A stretch of DNA of 49,677 nt. Source: Christensenellaceae bacterium. Lineage in GTDB: Bacteria; Bacillota; Clostridia; Christensenellales; Aristaeellaceae. A program made the position numbers and the translations under genes. Positions 47,054-49,677 of this stretch are shown here, in pieces; position 1 is the stretch's first letter; every line of letters begins with the position of its first letter. Under the pieces are notes generated by a model. The model was not told the DNA's origin. It did not search any database and worked only from the letters and a program-made list of their open reading frames with translations. Location of the stretch: NCBI GenBank assembly GCA_022510815.1, contig JAFLST010000021.1, positions 1 through 49,677 of the forward strand, given 5' to 3'.

Positions 47054-47074
47054 CCTAGAAGAAAACTAGAAAAA
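47054..47074 (+). repeat. Paired direct repeat, downstream of the ECF promoter
   Basis: CCTAGAAGAA (47054-47063) and a degenerate ACTAGAAAAA (47065-47074), again 11 bp apart. Confidence 0.7.
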
Positions 47075-47140
47075 TTTTTTCAAAACCATTCAACTTTTGG
47101 AGTTCTATTTTGTCTAATTAATTGAGGAGGTGATCAGCTG

Positions 47141-47662
47141 ATGGAAGTTGTCAAGGCGCCAGACAACAGCCGAGAAGAATTGCTGACCCACTGGGTAGAA
47201 TGTCATCAAAAGCGTTTGCTGAATTTGTGCTATATGGTTCTGCAGGATCGTGAGCTTGCACGCGATGCAGTGCAGGAGACATTTCTGAAAGCGTATAAAG
47301 CCATGAGCACGTTTCGCGGTGATAGTAATGAGCTGACATGGCTGACCAGAATCGCACTGAACATCTGTCGAAGCATGAAGCGCAGTGCGTGGGCACGACA
47401 CGAAAAACGTGACGTGACTCCGGAAGACATTGTCCGTACTGCCACAAATGGCTTCAATCAGAACGCGATAGATCTGGCGAACGCAATCTTGCAGTTGCCA
47501 GATAAGTATAAGGAAGTCGTGATGCTGTACTATTTTCAGCGAATGACAATGGAGGACATTGCTCATGTGGAAGGTACAACAAAGTCATTGATTTCAAGAA
47601 GAATTCACAAAGCTCATGCACTGCTGCATGACATTTTAGGAAAGGAGTATCTATATGGATAA
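47141..47662 (+). CDS. ECF-type sigma factor
   Basis: 173 residues from ATG 47141 after GAGGAGGTG. Region 2 is RLLNLCYMVLQDRELARDAV then QETFLKAYKAMSTFRGD and LTWLTRIALNICRS. Region 4 is LPDKYKEVVMLYYFQRMTME then DIAHVEGTTKSLISRRIHKA. It directs RNA polymerase to special promoters and is held in check by the overlapping membrane protein. Its own control region holds paired 10-bp repeats, which suggests autoregulation or another regulator. Confidence 0.93.
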   Translation: MEVVKAPDNSREELLTHWVECHQKRLLNLCYMVLQDRELARDAVQETFLKAYKAMSTFRGDSNELTWLTRIALNICRSMKRSAWARHEKRDVTPEDIVRTATNGFNQNAIDLANAILQLPDKYKEVVMLYYFQRMTMEDIAHVEGTTKSLISRRIHKAHALLHDILGKEYLYG

Positions 47663-49088
47663 TTACGAGAAGAATGCTCATCTCGTAGAGGAGGCAGTAG
47701 AGCAGAAATGCGCCTTTCTCCAGCCTGATCCTTTCCTTGCGCAGCGTGTGCTTAACGCAGCGAACGAGAAAGGTGAAGTAAAAATGAAGAGGAAGATTTC
47801 TGTTGGTTTGGCGGTTATTCTGGCTTTGATGCTTATGAGCGTAACCGCACTTGCTGCTGCATTGCTGTGGCAGCAACAGGTTGTTCCTATGAAGGAGATC
47901 GAACAGACCGAAGGTGACTATGCTGGGTGGCCGATCAGCCAGAAGCAAGTTTTGATTCGTGCTTTGATCGACTCTGGCGTCATAACCGCAGGCAATGAAA
48001 CCGATCGCCTGTTTGATGAAGCTACAAATGAGGCTGAGAAGCATACCATTGCAGATCAGATTTTGCTGACGCTGACCGGACAAACCGATGTTAAGGAGAT
48101 CAGCGTTGACATAATTACATACGCGGTCATGGGGCCTACTGATACCTGGACTGCTGAACAGCGCGTATGGTGGCAGGATGTCACGCAGCAGTTCTACGGA
48201 GATGATGGCGCACCTGATGTGCTGATCAATGCCAGCCCTGAAGTAATCTCCGAAGCAGATGCGATCCGAATCGCAAAGGATGCACTTGTGACGGCATACG
48301 GCTGGTCTCAGAGCACTCTCGATAATGCTCTGGTTGTCGCTGATTTGTATGTGACGGAGCAGCGCCCTGATTATAAGCGGTGGAATGTGCAATTCAAATT
48401 CTATCGTGAGGGCAGCGATAACTATTTAGAGCGCGTCTATGTAGTTATTGTGGACGAGAATGGACAGGTCGTTGATGATCCTGATATGGGCATTATTCGG
48501 CCACAGGCCAGCCTTGAAGCAGAAACTCAGTTGGGCCGTACAAATTCTGCATTGTATCAAACCATTTACGCGATGGCCGGGCGCATCAATTCTGATCTTG
48601 CCTCCTTCGGTGTCTGGCCACTGGAGCTTCAATCCGAGTATTCGGAGATTGTTGCTCCTCAGGTGCGCGCTATTGTGGAAAGCGGAGATCTGACCCCCCT
48701 TATTAACGGTGAAGGACCTGACCTGTTCGTGATTGCTGCTTCCAAGTATACCTATGGGGTGCCGAGCGATGCTGATATGGAACAGGCCCCCGCATTGGCA
48801 ATCGCAAAGAATGCGATGATGGAGAAATTCGGTTTGGAGAGCAGCATTGTTGATCTATACGGTAACATTTCCGTATACTTCGACATTACTGATCCGAGCG
48901 CGCCACTGTGGAAATTTGTGTTCAGCCCTTCTTCAAGGCGCGCTTTCCCAGGTGGGTATGATAATCCGCAATCTCAACTGCTGTACAAGGTGGAGATCAA
49001 TGCGCAGACGGGAACCGTTGAATGCGCAGAGGAGTTTGAGTTCCAAATCTTGGGAAACGATCTCGATTATATGCTGCGCTTATACTAA
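47655..49088 (+). CDS. Membrane protein, probable anti-sigma factor/sensor for the ECF sigma
   Basis: 477 residues; its start overlaps the sigma gene by 8 bases. Residues 1-45 are charged and cytoplasmic (CAFLQPDPFLAQRVLNAA), followed by one helix (about 48-70) and a large outside part of about 400 residues. That part has repeated blocks of the ISEADAIRIAKDAL then NVQFKF..YVVIVDENGQVV kind, similar to PepSY-like or DUF4179-type sensor regions. The gene order and topology fit an anti-sigma factor. No zinc HxxxCxxC motif is seen, so the mode of sigma binding is unclear. Confidence 0.75.
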   Translation: MDNYEKNAHLVEEAVEQKCAFLQPDPFLAQRVLNAANEKGEVKMKRKISVGLAVILALMLMSVTALAAALLWQQQVVPMKEIEQTEGDYAGWPISQKQVLIRALIDSGVITAGNETDRLFDEATNEAEKHTIADQILLTLTGQTDVKEISVDIITYAVMGPTDTWTAEQRVWWQDVTQQFYGDDGAPDVLINASPEVISEADAIRIAKDALVTAYGWSQSTLDNALVVADLYVTEQRPDYKRWNVQFKFYREGSDNYLERVYVVIVDENGQVVDDPDMGIIRPQASLEAETQLGRTNSALYQTIYAMAGRINSDLASFGVWPLELQSEYSEIVAPQVRAIVESGDLTPLINGEGPDLFVIAASKYTYGVPSDADMEQAPALAIAKNAMMEKFGLESSIVDLYGNISVYFDITDPSAPLWKFVFSPSSRRAFPGGYDNPQSQLLYKVEINAQTGTVECAEEFEFQILGNDLDYMLRLY

Positions 49089-49093
49089 GCAAC

Positions 49094-49122
49094 AAAAAGC
49101 GAGGGGCCGAATGGCCCCTCGC
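49094..49122. terminator. Terminator between the anti-sigma gene and the small PG-binding gene
   Basis: GCGAGGGGCC and GGCCCCTCGC form a perfect 10-bp stem with loop GAAT; on the minus strand five T follow, and it also stands behind the plus-strand gene. Confidence 0.88.
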
Positions 49123-49131
49123 CAGTTGCTG

Positions 49132-49500
49132 TTACTGGAACTGGGGATAGACGACGATCAGGTTGGGCCAGATATCGCAAGCACTCCAGAGGGCCTGCTT
49201 CGTGTTCTTGCCAACGATACCGTCGGGATTGGAGTCGCCCATGTAGTTCCGCTGGAAGTCTTCCACAGCATCCTCAGTGCCGGAACCGAAGATACCATCG
49301 AGGGTCAGGTGCGTGCCCATGGTGGCGTTCAGAAGCATCTGAAGATTCTTGACCTGATCGCCAGTGTGACCGCGGCGGATGTTGTAGCTGCTGCCCGTCC
49401 CGCCCAGATAAGGCGCGTAGCTGCCAGACAGGGCGAACGCCGGGATGGCGATAGACAGGACAGTGACGAGTACGAGAACGATTGCAACAAACTTCTTCAT
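49132..49500 (-). CDS. Small secreted PG_binding_1 protein
   Basis: 122 residues. The signal peptide ends at PAFALS (about residue 24). The remainder is nearly one peptidoglycan-binding domain: YNIRRGHTGDQVKNLQMLLN, GIFGSGTEDAVEDFQ and GIVGKNTKQALW. ATG 49500 follows AAAGGAGAA. The protein is just a signal and a wall-binding module, so it may bind peptidoglycan fragments or compete with longer proteins. Confidence 0.88.
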   Translation of the reverse strand: MKKFVAIVLVLVTVLSIAIPAFALSGSYAPYLGGTGSSYNIRRGHTGDQVKNLQMLLNATMGTHLTLDGIFGSGTEDAVEDFQRNYMGDSNPDGIVGKNTKQALWSACDIWPNLIVVYPQFQ

Positions 49501-49677
49501 GAATGTTTTCTCCTTTCATTTTGGGCGCACGGAACACATCTACGTGTCACCCGGTCTTTTTTGTTGTTTTGGTAACGGGATATTGGAACACCGAGGGAAC
49601 CGATGACAGCGCTCAGCGCTTATGCATGATGTGAACCCTTGCAGAACATCCATCCCTTTGAGGATGGCAGCGGCCAG
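49501..49677. other. Right-hand edge, no gene called
   Basis: Upstream region of the small PG-binding gene. It ends with the second hairpin repeat (49641-49676). A 45-codon open frame on the minus strand reaches the window edge, but I cannot support it as a gene. Confidence 0.4.
49641..49676. repeat. Hairpin repeat, copy 2
   Basis: GCAGAACAT, stem CCATCC/GGATGG with a 6-base loop, then CAGCGGCCA. It shares both flanks with 46415-46448, but the stem sequence differs on both sides and stays paired. Confidence 0.7.

Noticed and set aside
1-49677. CRISPR arrays and transposase genes
   Set aside because: No regularly spaced repeats and no transposase motifs were seen; the only recombinase is the tyrosine integrase.

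Overview
The window looks like the chromosome of a GC-rich, probably spore-forming anaerobic member of the Bacillota (Clostridia), perhaps a gut Christensenellales-type organism. Strong AAGGAGG ribosome sites, TTGACA-17-TATAAT promoters, the plsX-acpP-rnc order, a Bce-type two-component system, a Gin-like zinc protein and many secreted proteins with PG_binding_1 repeats and Thr/Pro linkers all point that way. The species cannot be named from the sequence alone.

Layout. (i) 1-1560: a small RiPP-like locus on the minus strand with an ACGX-type Cys peptide, a radical SAM/SPASM enzyme and a nitroreductase, opposite an HxlR regulator. It carries lesions: an in-frame TGA inside the SAM enzyme and no stop between peptide and enzyme. 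(ii) 1.9-6.1 kb: small proteins, a PRC-barrel-like protein, an AI-2E/YtvI-type permease, a CE1-like esterase, a secreted protein and a YjjG-type phosphatase. (iii) 6.2-9.7 kb: a tightly overlapped minus-strand set of GNAT, rsmA, dut, Bce-type response regulator and histidine kinase, with rarA divergent. (iv) 11-25 kb: cell-envelope and secreted functions (solute-binding-like protein, Fe-S aldo/keto reductase, a PIG-L plus phosphodiester glycosidase fusion, an Ig-like repeat protein, a six-repeat peptidoglycan-binding lipoprotein, a transglutaminase-like protein), plus an Mrp-type Fe-S carrier ATPase. (v) 25-37 kb: a VanY-type carboxypeptidase, gpmI, plsX-acpP-rnc, a 905-residue SH3/peptidoglycan-binding protein, then sugar transferase, nucleotidyltransferase and galE for surface glycan synthesis.

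(vi) 37.2-42.6 kb: the most unusual part. Two overlapping genes encode a tubulin/FtsZ-like protein (647 aa, with T1-like and T4-like glycine motifs and a coiled coil) and a 1083-residue protein. The C-terminal half of the larger one has the phosphate-1, connect-1, phosphate-2 and adenosine motifs of the actin/Hsp70 (ASKHA) fold at the usual spacing. A tubulin-like and an actin/Hsp70-like NTPase encoded as one translationally coupled pair is the best candidate here for an undescribed system. A small Gin-like zinc protein overlaps its 3' end on the other strand.

(vii) 42.7-49.7 kb: tRNA-Ser(CGA) preceded by a 5'-half tRNA duplicate, then a lower-GC region with a tyrosine integrase, an excisionase-like HTH protein, a sigma-70 region 4 protein, small secreted SH3/peptidoglycan-binding proteins, and an ECF sigma factor overlapping its probable membrane anti-sigma/sensor gene. 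This looks like an integrative element or its remains, with several structured non-coding signals.
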